Source: Lysinibacillus sp. ZYM-1
GTDB lineage: Bacteria > Bacillota > Bacilli > Bacillales_A > Planococcaceae
Assembly (NCBI RefSeq): GCF_001308875.1
Contig: NZ_KQ465110.1
Location: forward strand, 62,001-126,000
Reading direction: 5' to 3'
Length of the DNA stretch: 64,000 bases
Part shown: in pieces, positions 33,592 through 44,043 of the stretch
How the letters are laid out: the number at the start of each line of letters is the position of its first letter
Position numbering within the stretch: the stretch's first letter is position 1
The notes under the pieces: model-generated
The model's database searches: none
What the model saw: only the letters and a program-made list of their open reading frames with translations
What the model was told of the DNA's origin: nothing
Translations under genes and position numbers: made by a program

Positions 33592-35898
33592 TTGGAAAAT
33601 CAAAATGAATGGCATGAAGAAATGCAGCACCTTGAGCATTGTTTAAATATCATTGATCACAAAATGAAGGAATTATTACTTAAAGAAAAAGGTTTCAAAG
33701 AAAATGCTGTCGCTATCAAGAAAACTTTCTGGAACGATGTCAGAGTCAATTTAGATACTGCTGAGGATGTTGATGAAACCTTTTTTGCGATTAAGCAACA
33801 GGTAGAGCTTTTATCAGATTCAGAACTTGCACAGCAACGGGCAATTCGAAATATGAAAGTTTATGAACGTTTACAACAGTCACCCTACTTTGCACGAATC
33901 GATTTTTTACAAAGTGATCATCATGAACCTCTTAAAATTTATATAGGTGTTGCCACACTATTGGATGAACAAGATGAAAACATCATCATTTATGACTGGC
34001 GTGCGCCAATTTCCAGTATGTATTATGATTACACACCTGGGGAAGCCTCCTACGAAACAACGACAGAAGAAAACAACGGCGAGATGCTACTAAAACGACA
34101 ATTTATTATTAAAAATGGTCAGCTACAATCAATGTTTAATACTGGTCTTACAATTGGTGATGACTTATTGCTTGATATCCTTGCACAAAACGCCAACGAA
34201 CATATCCGCAGTATCGTTGCAACTATTCAAGCTGAACAAAATAAGATTATTCGTCATGTCCACTCACGATATCTCATCGTTGAAGGTGTAGCAGGTAGTG
34301 GTAAGACTGCAGTAGCTCTACAACGGGTTGCTTATTTATTGTATCGTTATCGAAATGAAATGACGGCCGATCAAATTTTACTGATCACGCCTAATCAGCT
34401 TTTTAATCAATATGTCCATACGGTCTTACCTGATTTAGGTGAAGATAATATGCAACAATTGACGTTTATTGAGTATGCTGAAAAACGTTTAGGTCGACAG
34501 TTCCAATTAGAATATCCTTATGAGCAACTTGAAGATCTTTTAACAGAAAGAGATGAGGCTCAATATCTAACTAAATTAAATAGTATTTCGTTTAAAGCAA
34601 GTCTAACTTACAAACAATTGATCGACCAATATGTAAGCTATTTGTCGAACAAAGGCTTATTATTTAAAAATATTGTTTTTCGTGGAGAACGAATTATTAC
34701 TGCACAGGAAATTACGGAATACTTTTATTCTTTCCCATCCTCCATGTCGATACCAAATCGCCTACAATTAGTGAAAGAATGGTTATTGCAGCAATTGACG
34801 AAAATTGAAAGAGCTGAGCGTACGAAGGAATGGGTAGAAGAAGCAACTGAGCTATTAGACAAGGAAGACTACTCCAAGTCTTACAGTGAGCTCTTATATG
34901 AGGGACGCTATACAGAAAACTCTTTCGATGATTTTGATCACGAACGTAAAAAATTAGCGAGACAAATAGTAAAAAAACACTTTAAACCATTACGAAACTC
35001 TGTCAATCAGTTAAGATTTGTCCATATATTAGGTACCTATCGTCAACTCTTTGATCTGTCTAATGCTCTCTTTAAAGAATTTCAACATCTTGTACCAGAC
35101 AATTGGGAGGATATTTGCCAAAACACTCTTCCTAATTTAGCAAAACGATTGATTGCATATGAAGATGCGGCACCATTTTTATATTTACAGGACAAAATTG
35201 AAGGTCAGCAAACAAATACGACGATACGCCATGTATTAATTGACGAAGCACAAGATTATTCACCATTCCAATTGACTGTATTACAGCAGTTATTCCCAAA
35301 AGCCCAAATGACGATTTTAGGTGATGGACATCAAACAATCCATCCACATACTTTTGATAATCCTTCTCTGCTTGACCCTCAATTATATGGTGAGCAAGCA
35401 GAAAAAATGATTTTAACGAAAAGTTATCGTTCAACAAAGCAAATCATTCAACTCACTGCCAAAATTTTAAATGATGGTAGTGAAGTAGAGGCCTTTAACC
35501 GGAATGGTCCAGAACCTTCAATTACGATTGTACCGAATGAATTAGAATTAAATGAACAGATTATCCTAAGCATCAAATCGCTATCACACAAATTTGAAAC
35601 AATCGCTGTTATTTGTAAAACTGCGGCTGAATGCTCTGCCGTGTATGAACACTTAAGCAACCACGTAGATATTCAACTGATTACACACGATACTAAACAA
35701 TTTAAAAAGGGCATATTACTACTCCCTGCATACATGGCAAAAGGAATCGAATTTGACGCTGTGCTTATCTATAATGCATCCGCTGCCAATTATTCACGAG
35801 AAACTGAACGTAAATATTTCTATACAGCCTGTACAAGAGCTATGCATGAGTTGCACATTTATTCCATCAATAAATTAACGTATTTCCTTCAATCATAG
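33592..35898 (+). CDS. helD: HelD, RNA polymerase recycling ATPase (UvrD/Rep-like)
   Basis: A 768-residue superfamily 1 motor of the HelD type. The N-terminal coiled region (about 1-90) inserts into RNA polymerase in known HelD proteins. The first motor domain has Walker A VEGVAGSGKTAVALQRVAYL (about residues 229-248), Walker B HVLIDEAQDYSPFQ, and GDGHQTIHP (motif III). C-terminal motifs include LTKSYRSTKQI, GIEFDAVLIYNA and FYTACTRAMHEL. HelD removes stalled RNA polymerase from DNA, and in some species it protects against rifampicin. The TTG at 33592 is preceded by GAGAGG at a longish 14 bases. The gene stands alone between two divergent or convergent neighbours. Confidence 0.88.
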   Translation: MENQNEWHEEMQHLEHCLNIIDHKMKELLLKEKGFKENAVAIKKTFWNDVRVNLDTAEDVDETFFAIKQQVELLSDSELAQQRAIRNMKVYERLQQSPYFARIDFLQSDHHEPLKIYIGVATLLDEQDENIIIYDWRAPISSMYYDYTPGEASYETTTEENNGEMLLKRQFIIKNGQLQSMFNTGLTIGDDLLLDILAQNANEHIRSIVATIQAEQNKIIRHVHSRYLIVEGVAGSGKTAVALQRVAYLLYRYRNEMTADQILLITPNQLFNQYVHTVLPDLGEDNMQQLTFIEYAEKRLGRQFQLEYPYEQLEDLLTERDEAQYLTKLNSISFKASLTYKQLIDQYVSYLSNKGLLFKNIVFRGERIITAQEITEYFYSFPSSMSIPNRLQLVKEWLLQQLTKIERAERTKEWVEEATELLDKEDYSKSYSELLYEGRYTENSFDDFDHERKKLARQIVKKHFKPLRNSVNQLRFVHILGTYRQLFDLSNALFKEFQHLVPDNWEDICQNTLPNLAKRLIAYEDAAPFLYLQDKIEGQQTNTTIRHVLIDEAQDYSPFQLTVLQQLFPKAQMTILGDGHQTIHPHTFDNPSLLDPQLYGEQAEKMILTKSYRSTKQIIQLTAKILNDGSEVEAFNRNGPEPSITIVPNELELNEQIILSIKSLSHKFETIAVICKTAAECSAVYEHLSNHVDIQLITHDTKQFKKGILLLPAYMAKGIEFDAVLIYNASAANYSRETERKYFYTACTRAMHELHIYSINKLTYFLQS

Positions 35899-35929
35899 AG
35901 ACGTTTTTTATTATTGTTGAATAGACGAA

Positions 35930-36016
35930 ATGATTTCCATTCTGGGCTATAAGACTCCAGTGACTACATCCATCTTTTGAAAACGTACAGTGGAGGTCAG
36001 TCCGAATGGAAATCAT
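35930..36016. repeat. Inverted repeat with 13-base perfect arms
   Basis: ATGATTTCCATTC (35930-35942) is repeated in reverse at 36004-36016, around a 61-base centre with further partial pairing. It lies between the convergent helD and tcyN-like genes. It may be a long bidirectional terminator or a small mobile-type (REP or MITE-like) element. No copies elsewhere in this window were seen. Confidence 0.6.
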
Positions 36017-36021
36017 CCTTG

Positions 36022-36777
36022 TTATATATAGAATGTATAGTCTTCTGGAATGACACGCTTTAAAAATTTCTTTGTGCGTTCCTCTTTTGGGCTAACAAAG
36101 ATATCATGGGGGCTACCTTCCTCTACTACAACACCTCCATCCATGAAAATAACACGATTCGCTACATCTTTCGCAAAGCCCATTTCATGTGTCACTACAA
36201 GCATTGTTGTCCCCTCAGCTGCAATATTTTTCATGACCTGTAGTACCTCGCCCACTAATTCGGGGTCAAGTGCAGACGTTGGCTCATCAAATAAAATAAT
36301 ATCAGGATTCAATGCTACTGCGCGTGCAATTCCTACCCGTTGTTGTTGCCCTCCAGATAACTGACTTGGATATGCATTATATTTTTCAGATAAGCCTACT
36401 TTATCAAGAGCCTTTTTGCCAATTTCCACAGCCTGTGCCTTAGCAACTTTACGTCCAATAATTAGCCCTTCCGTGACATTTTCTAACGCTGTTTTATTCG
36501 TGAAAAGATTATAATTTTGGAAGACAAATGCCACACGTTGGCGAATTGCATGTACGTCTTTTTTCTTTACATGTTGAAAATCAACTTCAATATCTCCAAA
36601 TGTTGCATGCCCTTGATCCGCTTTTTCTAGAAAATTGATACAACGTAATAGTGTTGTTTTTCCTGAGCCACTAGGACCTAAAATAACAACAACATCACCT
36701 TGATCAATAGCTAGATCTACACCCTTTAAAATTTCATTTTCACCAAATGATTTATGAATATTTTTTATTTCTAACAT
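36022..36777 (-). CDS. Cystine-type amino-acid ABC transporter, ATPase
   Basis: A 251-residue polar-amino-acid ABC ATPase (TcyN/GlnQ group). Walker A is GPSGSGKTT, the Q loop [10 protein letters not shown], the signature [17 protein letters not shown], and Walker [15 protein letters not shown]. The gene order of binding protein, two permeases and ATPase matches the TcyJKLMN (YtmJKLMN) cystine/sulfur-amino-acid transporter of Bacillus subtilis, which gives the substrate. It is the last gene of the operon. Confidence 0.87.
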   Translation of the reverse strand: MLEIKNIHKSFGENEILKGVDLAIDQGDVVVILGPSGSGKTTLLRCINFLEKADQGHATFGDIEVDFQHVKKKDVHAIRQRVAFVFQNYNLFTNKTALENVTEGLIIGRKVAKAQAVEIGKKALDKVGLSEKYNAYPSQLSGGQQQRVGIARAVALNPDIILFDEPTSALDPELVGEVLQVMKNIAAEGTTMLVVTHEMGFAKDVANRVIFMDGGVVVEEGSPHDIFVSPKEERTKKFLKRVIPEDYTFYI

Positions 36778-36790
36778 GCTCGTTCACCCC

Positions 36791-37492
36791 TTAGACGTTT
36801 GCCGCTTTGTATTTGCTTAAATATTTTTCATATCGCTTGAACAAGTATTCGACAGTGCTACATAAAATCAAGTACACAATAAAGATATCGAGATAGGCTT
36901 CCACGTAATTGTAGCCAACATTTGCAGCTACCTTTGCCTTCAAGGTGATTTCAGGTAGAGACATTGCATAACCCAAGGAAGTTGCTTTAATTAAATTTAC
37001 CGTCGCTGTACAAATATTCGGCAGCGCTACAACTAATGCTTGCGGAATAATGATTCGACTATATGCTTGGAATGTTGTCAAACCTACTGAGTATGCTGCC
37101 TCCAATTGTCCCTTTTCAATGGTACTTAACGCAGAACGAAATACCTCTATTAATATCGCTGTTGAACTGAATGCAAACACGATAAATGCATACCATATTG
37201 GATTGATTTTATAAATATCATACGCAATATGATATTTTTCTAAAATAATTTTTAACATAAGCGGGATACTACTATAAATAATAAAGATTTGTATAATAAT
37301 AGGCGTTCCTCGCACAAAGGAAACATAGATTTTCGCTAGATGATGTATAATAGGAATTTTATTAACCCTCGTTAATGCTAGCAAAAACCCTAGTGGTAGA
37401 GCAATCAACAAAGCAACAACAGTGACAAGGAGTGCGATAGGAACACCTGATAATGCGACGAAAAATGTTTCAAGTAAAAATTGATAATTCAT
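36791..37492 (-). CDS. Cystine-type amino-acid ABC transporter, permease (TcyM-like)
   Basis: A 233-residue permease with five membrane segments and the EAA-like coupling loop EVFRSALSTIEKGQLEAAYSVGL, followed by IIIPQALVVALPN. It is similar in length to TcyM and is paired with the TcyL-like permease upstream. It lies 13 bases before the ATPase gene and 12 bases after the other permease gene. Confidence 0.87.
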   Translation of the reverse strand: MNYQFLLETFFVALSGVPIALLVTVVALLIALPLGFLLALTRVNKIPIIHHLAKIYVSFVRGTPIIIQIFIIYSSIPLMLKIILEKYHIAYDIYKINPIWYAFIVFAFSSTAILIEVFRSALSTIEKGQLEAAYSVGLTTFQAYSRIIIPQALVVALPNICTATVNLIKATSLGYAMSLPEITLKAKVAANVGYNYVEAYLDIFIVYLILCSTVEYLFKRYEKYLSKYKAANV

Positions 37493-37504
37493 GGTTACGC
37501 CTCC

Positions 37505-38212
37505 TTACGTTGTTTCTAAAGTCTTTTTACCTCTACCAAATATCTTTTCTAGTATAGTAAATATTTTTTCGATAATAATAGATAACACCCAATAAACAAT
37601 AGCCAGGGCGATATAAATCTCTAAGGCATGCGCATTAATATTGCTAGCTATTATTAAATTCGCCTTTCCAACAATATCAATTAAACCGATTGTATAGGCC
37701 AAGGCACCTTCTTGTAATAAAGCAATCATGCCATTTCCGAAGTTTGGTAATGCAACGACTAACGCCTGCGGAAAAATAATTCTTCGATAGGCCTGTAAGG
37801 GTGTTAACCCTATACTAACAGCTGCCTCAAACTGCCCTTTTGGAATTGCTAAATAAGCGGACCGCATCACCTCTGACATAATCGCTGCAAATTGTAATGT
37901 GAATGTCACGACCACGAAAATAGCCGTTTCAATGGAGTGGAGATTGAGACCAAAATTTTCTGCTAATGCTGGTACACCATAATAGACAAGAAATAATAAA
38001 ACAATGGATGGTGTACATCGCATAATCGTTGTATACAAGTTTGCTAATTTCCGTAATAGCTTTACAGACGAAAGCTTAGCGGCTGCTAAAAATAAGCCAA
38101 ATATTGTGCCTAGGACAATAGAGGATCCTGCTACTAGAAACGTGATTTTTAAAAACGGTAATAAGACGGGGATCGCGTTCCAAATATAGGTTGCGTCAAA
38201 GTATTTATCCAT
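37505..38212 (-). CDS. Cystine-type amino-acid ABC transporter, permease (TcyL-like)
   Basis: A 235-residue permease with the coupling loop EVMRSAYLAIPKGQFEAAVSIGLTP and IIFPQALVVALPNFGNG. The frame is open to 38266, but the ATG at 38212 follows GGTGAGG and gives the TcyL-like length. It forms the heterodimeric channel with the permease downstream. Confidence 0.86.
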   Translation of the reverse strand: MDKYFDATYIWNAIPVLLPFLKITFLVAGSSIVLGTIFGLFLAAAKLSSVKLLRKLANLYTTIMRCTPSIVLLFLVYYGVPALAENFGLNLHSIETAIFVVVTFTLQFAAIMSEVMRSAYLAIPKGQFEAAVSIGLTPLQAYRRIIFPQALVVALPNFGNGMIALLQEGALAYTIGLIDIVGKANLIIASNINAHALEIYIALAIVYWVLSIIIEKIFTILEKIFGRGKKTLETT

Positions 38213-38296
38213 TTCCTCACCAACTTTTGTTTTATGAATAAAGACTGCTGAGTGTTCCAGCCTCAACAGCCTTAATAATGGTCATTATGTTTTAAA

Positions 38297-39160
38297 CTAA
38301 CGATTAACAGTTTCCAATACTTCAAATAAATCACGACCATAGAATTTCGTGCTTATTTCATTTGTTTTCTTCTGTTCTTTAATTTGTGCGATGGCTTTAT
38401 CGTAAGCATCAGCAAATTCTTGCTCTTTTTTATTGAAAAGAGGCCATGTTTTAATAACAGAAAATTCGTTATAGACTACCTCATCTTTTAAGTTATTATA
38501 TGGGCCATCTTCAGCAAGTACTTGCTGTTTAAAAGGTCCCTCAATCATAACGCCCCCATCGACACGACCCTCATTTACCCACTGTACAACATCAACCGTA
38601 AATGCATCACCAGCTTCAAGTTTTACTTTATTGTCTGGGTTTGCAGTATTATATTCATCAATAATTGTGTATTGCGCATTATTAGCAGCAATAGGTGCCA
38701 ACGAATAGCCCTTTTTTGCAAAATCAGCTAATGTTTTAATACTTTCATCCTCTTTACGCAATACTAGACCTGCACTACTTAAACCTAAAAATTCCTTTGG
38801 GAAAATAAATTTCTCTGTGCGTTCCTGTGTAAAGAATGCATTTTTTACCCCTACTTGATATTTACCTTGTTCTACACCAATCAATAAATCATCACTTGTC
38901 GTTCCTACATATTCAAATTTATAGTCAGGTAGTAATTCATCTACTAATTTCATTACTTCTACATCATATCCTGTTGGATTTCCATTATCGTCTATATAAC
39001 TAATAGGCTTTGATGCCTGATCATAGGCAACCTTTACTGTCCGAACTTTTCCACCATCACCTGATTCCTTATCAGCTGATTCTCCTGAATTACAACCTGC
39101 TAAAAGTGCAATAGATGCCAATCCAATCGCGGCAAATTGAAAAATCTTATTCTTCTTCAT
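38297..39160 (-). CDS. Cystine-type ABC transporter, substrate-binding lipoprotein
   Basis: A 287-residue lipoprotein. The signal peptide ends at the lipobox LAGC (Cys23). The SBP_bac_3 fold follows: KVAYDQASKPISYIDDNGNPTGYDVEVMKLVDE and TSDDLLIGVEQGKYQVGVKN. Polar amino-acid binding, with cystine favoured by the operon. Spacing to the permease gene is about 85 bases. Confidence 0.87.
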   Translation of the reverse strand: MKKNKIFQFAAIGLASIALLAGCNSGESADKESGDGGKVRTVKVAYDQASKPISYIDDNGNPTGYDVEVMKLVDELLPDYKFEYVGTTSDDLLIGVEQGKYQVGVKNAFFTQERTEKFIFPKEFLGLSSAGLVLRKEDESIKTLADFAKKGYSLAPIAANNAQYTIIDEYNTANPDNKVKLEAGDAFTVDVVQWVNEGRVDGGVMIEGPFKQQVLAEDGPYNNLKDEVVYNEFSVIKTWPLFNKKEQEFADAYDKAIAQIKEQKKTNEISTKFYGRDLFEVLETVNR

Positions 39161-39188
39161 CTAACATTTCTCCTTCTTATCCACATCA

Positions 39189-40361
39189 TTATTGTTGATT
39201 TTCATTTATTTTCTGTTGTTCAATAGCAGCGGTTGCTAATTTAATTATGGTCATATCGTCCATCGGTGGATTATGAAGCCCCGCACGAACATTTCGATAA
39301 TAGCGCTGTAATGGGTTTGATAGCTGTAAGCTTTTCGCTCCAACCACCCGCATGGCCTTATCGACAATGTCAATTGCCATATTGGTTACAGTATGTTTAG
39401 CAACAGCCATTTCATTTGTTAACACGGCACGTCTTGCTGGGTCATCGTACGCCTCAGCTACCCCATATAAGACAAATCTAGCTTGATAAAGCTTTAACTC
39501 AATATCCCCCAAAAGCTGTTGCACATTTGGTAATGTACTAATTGGAGCATTCAAGCTATTTGGTTGATGGTGATTAGCAAAATGTACAGCATAGTCACGA
39601 GCTGCTTGTGCAATGCCTAGGTATGTTGCTGGGATATGTAGTATCCAGCCATTTATCTTACCGCCACTAGGATGACTTGGTAATTCTACTAAATGCTCTT
39701 TGGCCACAACGACATCTGTTAATACGAGGTCATGGCTGCTAGTACCTCGCATTGCAGACATTTCCCAATTTTCCTCAATTGATACTCCTATTGAATCTTT
39801 ATGAATGAGAAAAAATCCAATTTGTTGCTTTTCTTCAATCCAAGCAGAAGTGAGGAAATAATCTAACACTGGTGAAGCGGTAGTAAAGATTTTGCGCCCA
39901 TTTATGCGCCATCCATCTTTTATAGAAACTGCGTTTGTTCCTGGTCTCCCCCCACGTGTTGGGCTTCCAGTTGCCGCCTCACTTACCGCTCTATTAATCA
40001 TGGCACCATTCTTAATTTCTTCCGCGAATGCCGTTAATAAATCCTCAGTCCATAATTTTGTGTCATATATTTCGCCTACAACGCCTAATGTCCATCCAAG
40101 AGAAAGAGAAGCATTCTCGTCGTAGCTTGCTAACGTTTCTTGCACAAGCACCATATCATAGACTGATAGGCCCTCTCCGCCATACTGTTTCGGTAAAGTA
40201 AGTTGCGGATAACCAATTTGCTGAAGCAATCGATGCGCTTCGAATGGGAATCGAGATTGTTCATCTACCTCAGCAGCTTCGGCCTTAATGGGATCTGCGA
40301 TAGCTGCTAACTTTTCCAACCAAAAGCGTTGTCGCTCAGTTCTTACAAATAAATTCTTCAA
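39189..40361 (-). CDS. Acyl-CoA-dehydrogenase-like oxidoreductase (YdbM/SfnB-like)
   Basis: A 390-residue acyl-CoA dehydrogenase-fold flavoprotein (QIGYPQLTLPKQYGGEGLSVYDMV; WRINGRKIFTTASPVLDYFL; MRGTSSHDLVLTDVVV). It groups by memory with YdbM and the DszC/SfnB-like enzymes used in sulfur scavenging, not with fatty-acid enzymes. The catalytic Glu of fatty-acyl enzymes is not obvious. Position at the head of a cystine-transporter operon supports a role in using organosulfur compounds. The TTG start has AAGGAG six bases upstream. Confidence 0.8.
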   Translation of the reverse strand: MKNLFVRTERQRFWLEKLAAIADPIKAEAAEVDEQSRFPFEAHRLLQQIGYPQLTLPKQYGGEGLSVYDMVLVQETLASYDENASLSLGWTLGVVGEIYDTKLWTEDLLTAFAEEIKNGAMINRAVSEAATGSPTRGGRPGTNAVSIKDGWRINGRKIFTTASPVLDYFLTSAWIEEKQQIGFFLIHKDSIGVSIEENWEMSAMRGTSSHDLVLTDVVVAKEHLVELPSHPSGGKINGWILHIPATYLGIAQAARDYAVHFANHHQPNSLNAPISTLPNVQQLLGDIELKLYQARFVLYGVAEAYDDPARRAVLTNEMAVAKHTVTNMAIDIVDKAMRVVGAKSLQLSNPLQRYYRNVRAGLHNPPMDDMTIIKLATAAIEQQKINENQQ

Positions 40362-40419
40362 GTCAATCTCCTTCTTCCCAATATATATAAATCTTATATA
40401 TTTACTAAGGATTAGTAGT

Positions 40420-40519
40420 AAAAAAAATCTCGCGCTACAAATTGTAGTGAGATACTATTTGGTACTGAATTTTCTGATTCGTTGACATTTATATTACTTT
40501 TCACATTTAAAAATGTCAA
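40420..40519 (-). promoter_or_regulatory. Promoter and leader terminator of the sulfur operon
   Basis: On the minus strand: -35 TTGACA (40514-40519), 17-base spacer, -10 TAATAT (40491-40496). TTGACATTT (40482-40490) and AAATGTCAA (40511-40519) form an inverted repeat across the promoter, a likely operator (CymR is a candidate). About 55 bases after the start a hairpin (40428-40452) is followed by eight T residues (40420-40427), and the first gene begins 58 bases later. No S-box or T-box motif is seen. Confidence 0.7.
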
Positions 40520-40630
40520 TGGGTGAAATTCAAGTTTTTTTGTCAGTTTAATAAGAATTAAACCATATTCATCTTTTATGCACCAAGCTTTGTTTACAAC
40601 ATATGCTAAGACTATGAGAGAGGTGTATAT

Positions 40631-41377
40631 ATGACCAATAACATAAATTCTATGCAAAATGCTGGCAGCCAACCCCATTTTGTACCACAAGTTATCCAAA
40701 CTAAGTTCGGCGATATTAATGGCGATGGCTCCTTTGAAACCATTTTTTTGATGGGGACTCAAAAGCCTGACAGCCCTTTATGGGAAAATATTACACTAAC
40801 TATTTTTTATGGGCAAACAGGGCGAATGGAACAAATTCCACTGAAAGAAAATGTAGGCTATAATCCAACTATATTTCTAGGGGATTTTACTGGTAATCAT
40901 ATTGAGGATATCCTAGTTATCTCTGATACTGGAGGCAGCGGAGGAATTATTAATGGGGAAATATTCTCCACCATCAATAATCGGGTACGTCCTATCTTTG
41001 ATACCGAGTCGTTTAATAATAGGCTCAAGTATACTGTCAATTATGCCAACAACTACAAGGCGGTTGTTCAAAGTAGTAGCCCCGCAAAAAAATATATAAT
41101 TGATCTACATTATAAAGGTCCTGACTACTTAGCAGAAATCTATCATCCAGACGGGACATTAAAACAACCCATCGAGGGTTGGGTTGACCCAATCAGTGGA
41201 CTATACCCTGTTGATTATGACCGGGATGGGACATATGAAATTTTAGCTTATCAAGAGATAGCTGGCCGGTATCATGCAGATGGCTTAGGCTATGTGGAAA
41301 ATATATTAAAATGGAATGGCCATGAATTTGTAGTAGATCGGCAAACGGTTAGTATTTTCGGAGAAGATTTATCATAG
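40631..41377 (+). CDS. FG-GAP/VCBS-like repeat protein, unknown function
   Basis: A 248-residue protein with three calcium-loop-like repeats: GDINGDGSFETIFL (about 30-43), LGDFTGNHIEDILVIS and VDYDRDGTYEILAY. This D-x-N/D-x-D-G pattern is typical of FG-GAP/VCBS beta-propeller blades. There is no signal peptide. Similar proteins in spore formers are of unknown role. AGAGAGGTG lies five bases before the ATG. Confidence 0.68.
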   Translation: MTNNINSMQNAGSQPHFVPQVIQTKFGDINGDGSFETIFLMGTQKPDSPLWENITLTIFYGQTGRMEQIPLKENVGYNPTIFLGDFTGNHIEDILVISDTGGSGGIINGEIFSTINNRVRPIFDTESFNNRLKYTVNYANNYKAVVQSSSPAKKYIIDLHYKGPDYLAEIYHPDGTLKQPIEGWVDPISGLYPVDYDRDGTYEILAYQEIAGRYHADGLGYVENILKWNGHEFVVDRQTVSIFGEDLS

Positions 41378-41411
41378 GAGACTAATAGTTAAATAAGAAG
41401 ATAAAAGACAA

Positions 41412-41457
41412 GAATCTGCTTATTTTTTACTAATTTATAGCGAAAATGAGCAGATTC
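41412..41457. terminator. Long-loop hairpin between the FG-GAP-like and VOC genes
   Basis: GAATCTGCT (41412-41420) pairs with AGCAGATTC (41449-41457), and T/A stretches inside extend the stem. It lies between two convergent genes. The T tail is poor, so termination is only likely. Confidence 0.5.
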
Positions 41458-41468
41458 CTTCATTATAT

Positions 41469-41843
41469 TTATTTTTCCACCAATGCAAAATAATTGTTTT
41501 CAGGATCAGCAAAATTAAAAACTCTACCCATTGGCATCATTACTAAATCGCCCACTTTAATGCCCTTCGCCTGAAAATCTTGGTACATCTCTTCAATTTT
41601 TTCAGCGTAAAACATAATAGAGGGTGTTCCTAAATTTAATTCCGGCTGCATTTTAGCAATTATTTCTTTATTGTGTAACACAAAGGATGTTTGAGCTTCC
41701 ACGGTTGGCGCAATTTCAATCCAACGCATTCCTGCTTCCTCCTGCTCAGCAATGATAACAAAACCCACTTTTTCCGTCCAAAATTTCACTGCAGCATCTT
41801 GGTCATTAACATATAACATGACTTGTCCAATTTGATGAATCAT
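41469..41843 (-). CDS. VOC (glyoxalase/dioxygenase-fold) protein
   Basis: A 124-residue VOC protein: IGQVMLYVNDQDAAVKFWTEKVGFVII and GRVFNFADPENNYFALVE are the paired beta-alpha-beta modules. The metal ligands are not all obvious (His5 of the N-terminal strand and the late Glu in YFALVEK are candidates). Substrate unknown. Confidence 0.78.
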   Translation of the reverse strand: MIHQIGQVMLYVNDQDAAVKFWTEKVGFVIIAEQEEAGMRWIEIAPTVEAQTSFVLHNKEIIAKMQPELNLGTPSIMFYAEKIEEMYQDFQAKGIKVGDLVMMPMGRVFNFADPENNYFALVEK

Positions 41844-42049
41844 GACATAAATCCCTCCTCTTTTGTGCTTTAGTATACAACAAAAAGTAGCATTATATAG
41901 CTTCTAACGAATCCGTTTATAGAAATTTCTAAAAATTGATAATAATATCTATTAGGGCTTACCTTTTATTTTATTTCTGTTAGAATGAGAATTATTTACC
42001 TTATAGGGAAAAGTATAGAACAAAAAAATATTATGTGAGGATAATACAA

Positions 42050-43999
42050 GTGAAACAACTAAGTTTAAGAAAAAAGCTTATTATTTCGTTTTTAGCAATG
42101 CTTCTCATCCCAACGTTATTAATTGGAATAATTTCGTACCAAAGTGCTGAAAGTCAAATTTCAGCCGAACAGCAAGCCAGTGCAACAGAAAGTGTGCGCA
42201 TACTTAATACTAATATTACAAACACAATTAAACCCAAATTAGAAGATGTACAATATTTTTCTAATAAGTTTAATCAATCCTATTTGCAAGAAAATAAAAT
42301 TTCAGAGCTTAAATCACTTCTACGAGAATACGTTAATATGCATTCAGAAGTTGAGCTAATTTATATTGGTACTGCTGATGGCAAACTACTGGACGAGCCT
42401 GCTCAAGTATATGCTGATGCCTTTGATCCTCGTATAAGACCCTGGTATAAACAGGCTATTGATAATAATGGTCAAGTCACTATTACTGCACCCTATGTTT
42501 CAAAATCTACTGGTGATGTTGTTATTACTATCACTCAAGCTTTACCAGATAGTTCAGGGGTAATAGGTATAGACTTAAATATTTCAACACTAAGTGACAT
42601 TACCAATGAAATACGCATCGGCGAAACAGGCTATGCCTCTCTTTTAGATGATAATAAAATCTATATTGCTCAGCCTGATAAGGAAAGCGGTGTCGAGGCA
42701 ACCGAAAACTATATCGCAAAAATTTATGAACAAGAAAACGGGACGATTATTGAAAGAGACCGTCACTTACAGTTTGTTACAAATGAACTTACGGGTTGGA
42801 AAGTTATTGGTACAATGTTTACCGCAGAAGCAGCAAAAGCAGCTGCTTCAACACTGAATATCAACTTAATAATCATTGCTGCATCAATTGTAGTTGGGGT
42901 AATATTTATGCTCTTTATGATTAAATCTGTTGTCAATCCAATAAATAAGCTGAAACAAAGTGCTTTAAAAATTAGTGACGGTGATTTAACTGAGTTTATA
43001 GACATTCACTCTAAAGATGAAATTGGACAACTTGGGGAAGCATTTATCTCTATGAAGGTGAGTTTGAAAAAACTAATTCGTAACGTTGACCAAAGCTCAC
43101 AACATGTCCAATCGTCAGCTCAAGATTTATCTGCTAATGCTGAGCAAAATATTGCTGCCTCTGAGCAGGTTGCTGAAGCCATGCAGCAAATGGCCATCAG
43201 TACAGAAAAACAAACGACCGCTATAGATCAGAATGCTATTTCAGTCGAGGAAATTGCTAAAGGCGTTGTGGAAGTTGCAGATAGCTCTATGCAGGTATCT
43301 GATCTCTCTAGCCACGCTATCCAATTAGCTGAGGAAGGCGGTCAATCTGTCGAACAAACCGTTAAACAAATGAACTCTATTTACGAATCTGTTACACAAT
43401 CAGATACAATGATTAAAACGCTCTATGATCGTACAAAAGAAATAGGTTCAATTTTGGAGATGATCAGTGCCATTTCAGACCAAACAAACTTACTTGCTCT
43501 AAATGCCGCTATAGAGGCAGCAAGAGCGGGAGAACATGGAAAAGGTTTTGCAGTGGTGGCCGATGAAGTTCGAAAACTAGCAGAGCAATCACATCATTCA
43601 GCAGAAGAGATTTCCGCACTCATTACTAGTATTCAGCAGGATACAGCAAAATCTGTACAAACAATGGTAAAGGCATCTGCAGATGTTCAAGATGGCTTAC
43701 AATTAACGGAAGAAACGAATAAAAAATTTGCTAATATAATTGAGAGCCTCCGAAACATCGCACCAAAAATGGAGGATATCTCTGCCTCAGCTCAAGAAAT
43801 GTCAGCAGTCGTAGAGGAAGTCTCTGCTACAGCCATAGAACTATCAGATCATGCTAAATTAAATGCAGCAGCTACTGAGGAAGTTGCAGCTTCAACTGAA
43901 CAAACTTTATCCTCCATGCAGGACATAGCTTCCGCTGCTAAAACGTTACTTGATATGGCGGATGAATTGCAGGGCTATGTAGATCGTTTTCATTACTAA
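42050..43999 (+). CDS. Methyl-accepting chemotaxis protein (dCache)
   Basis: A 649-residue chemoreceptor. A membrane helix (about 8-29) is followed by an extracellular dCache sensor (about 30-270, with [14 protein letters not shown] and [18 protein letters not shown]), a second helix (about 275-297), HAMP (about 298-350) and a signalling domain with [20 protein letters not shown]. The dCache family often binds amino acids or organic acids. A GTG five codons upstream (42035) lies inside the ribosome binding site, so the GTG at 42050, nine bases after GAGG, was chosen. It is a single-gene unit. Confidence 0.92.
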   Translation: MKQLSLRKKLIISFLAMLLIPTLLIGIISYQSAESQISAEQQASATESVRILNTNITNTIKPKLEDVQYFSNKFNQSYLQENKISELKSLLREYVNMHSEVELIYIGTADGKLLDEPAQVYADAFDPRIRPWYKQAIDNNGQVTITAPYVSKSTGDVVITITQALPDSSGVIGIDLNISTLSDITNEIRIGETGYASLLDDNKIYIAQPDKESGVEATENYIAKIYEQENGTIIERDRHLQFVTNELTGWKVIGTMFTAEAAKAAASTLNINLIIIAASIVVGVIFMLFMIKSVVNPINKLKQSALKISDGDLTEFIDIHSKDEIGQLGEAFISMKVSLKKLIRNVDQSSQHVQSSAQDLSANAEQNIAASEQVAEAMQQMAISTEKQTTAIDQNAISVEEIAKGVVEVADSSMQVSDLSSHAIQLAEEGGQSVEQTVKQMNSIYESVTQSDTMIKTLYDRTKEIGSILEMISAISDQTNLLALNAAIEAARAGEHGKGFAVVADEVRKLAEQSHHSAEEISALITSIQQDTAKSVQTMVKASADVQDGLQLTEETNKKFANIIESLRNIAPKMEDISASAQEMSAVVEEVSATAIELSDHAKLNAAATEEVAASTEQTLSSMQDIASAAKTLLDMADELQGYVDRFHY

Positions 44000-44003
44000 A
44001 AAT

Positions 44004-44031
44004 AAAGCACGGTGACATGTCACCGTGCTTT
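44004..44031. terminator. Bidirectional terminator between the chemoreceptor and a VOC gene
   Basis: A 12-base perfect stem with a four-base loop (44004-44015 with 44020-44031), A on the left and TTT on the right, between convergent genes. Confidence 0.9.
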
Positions 44032-44043
44032 TAATTGTATAAG

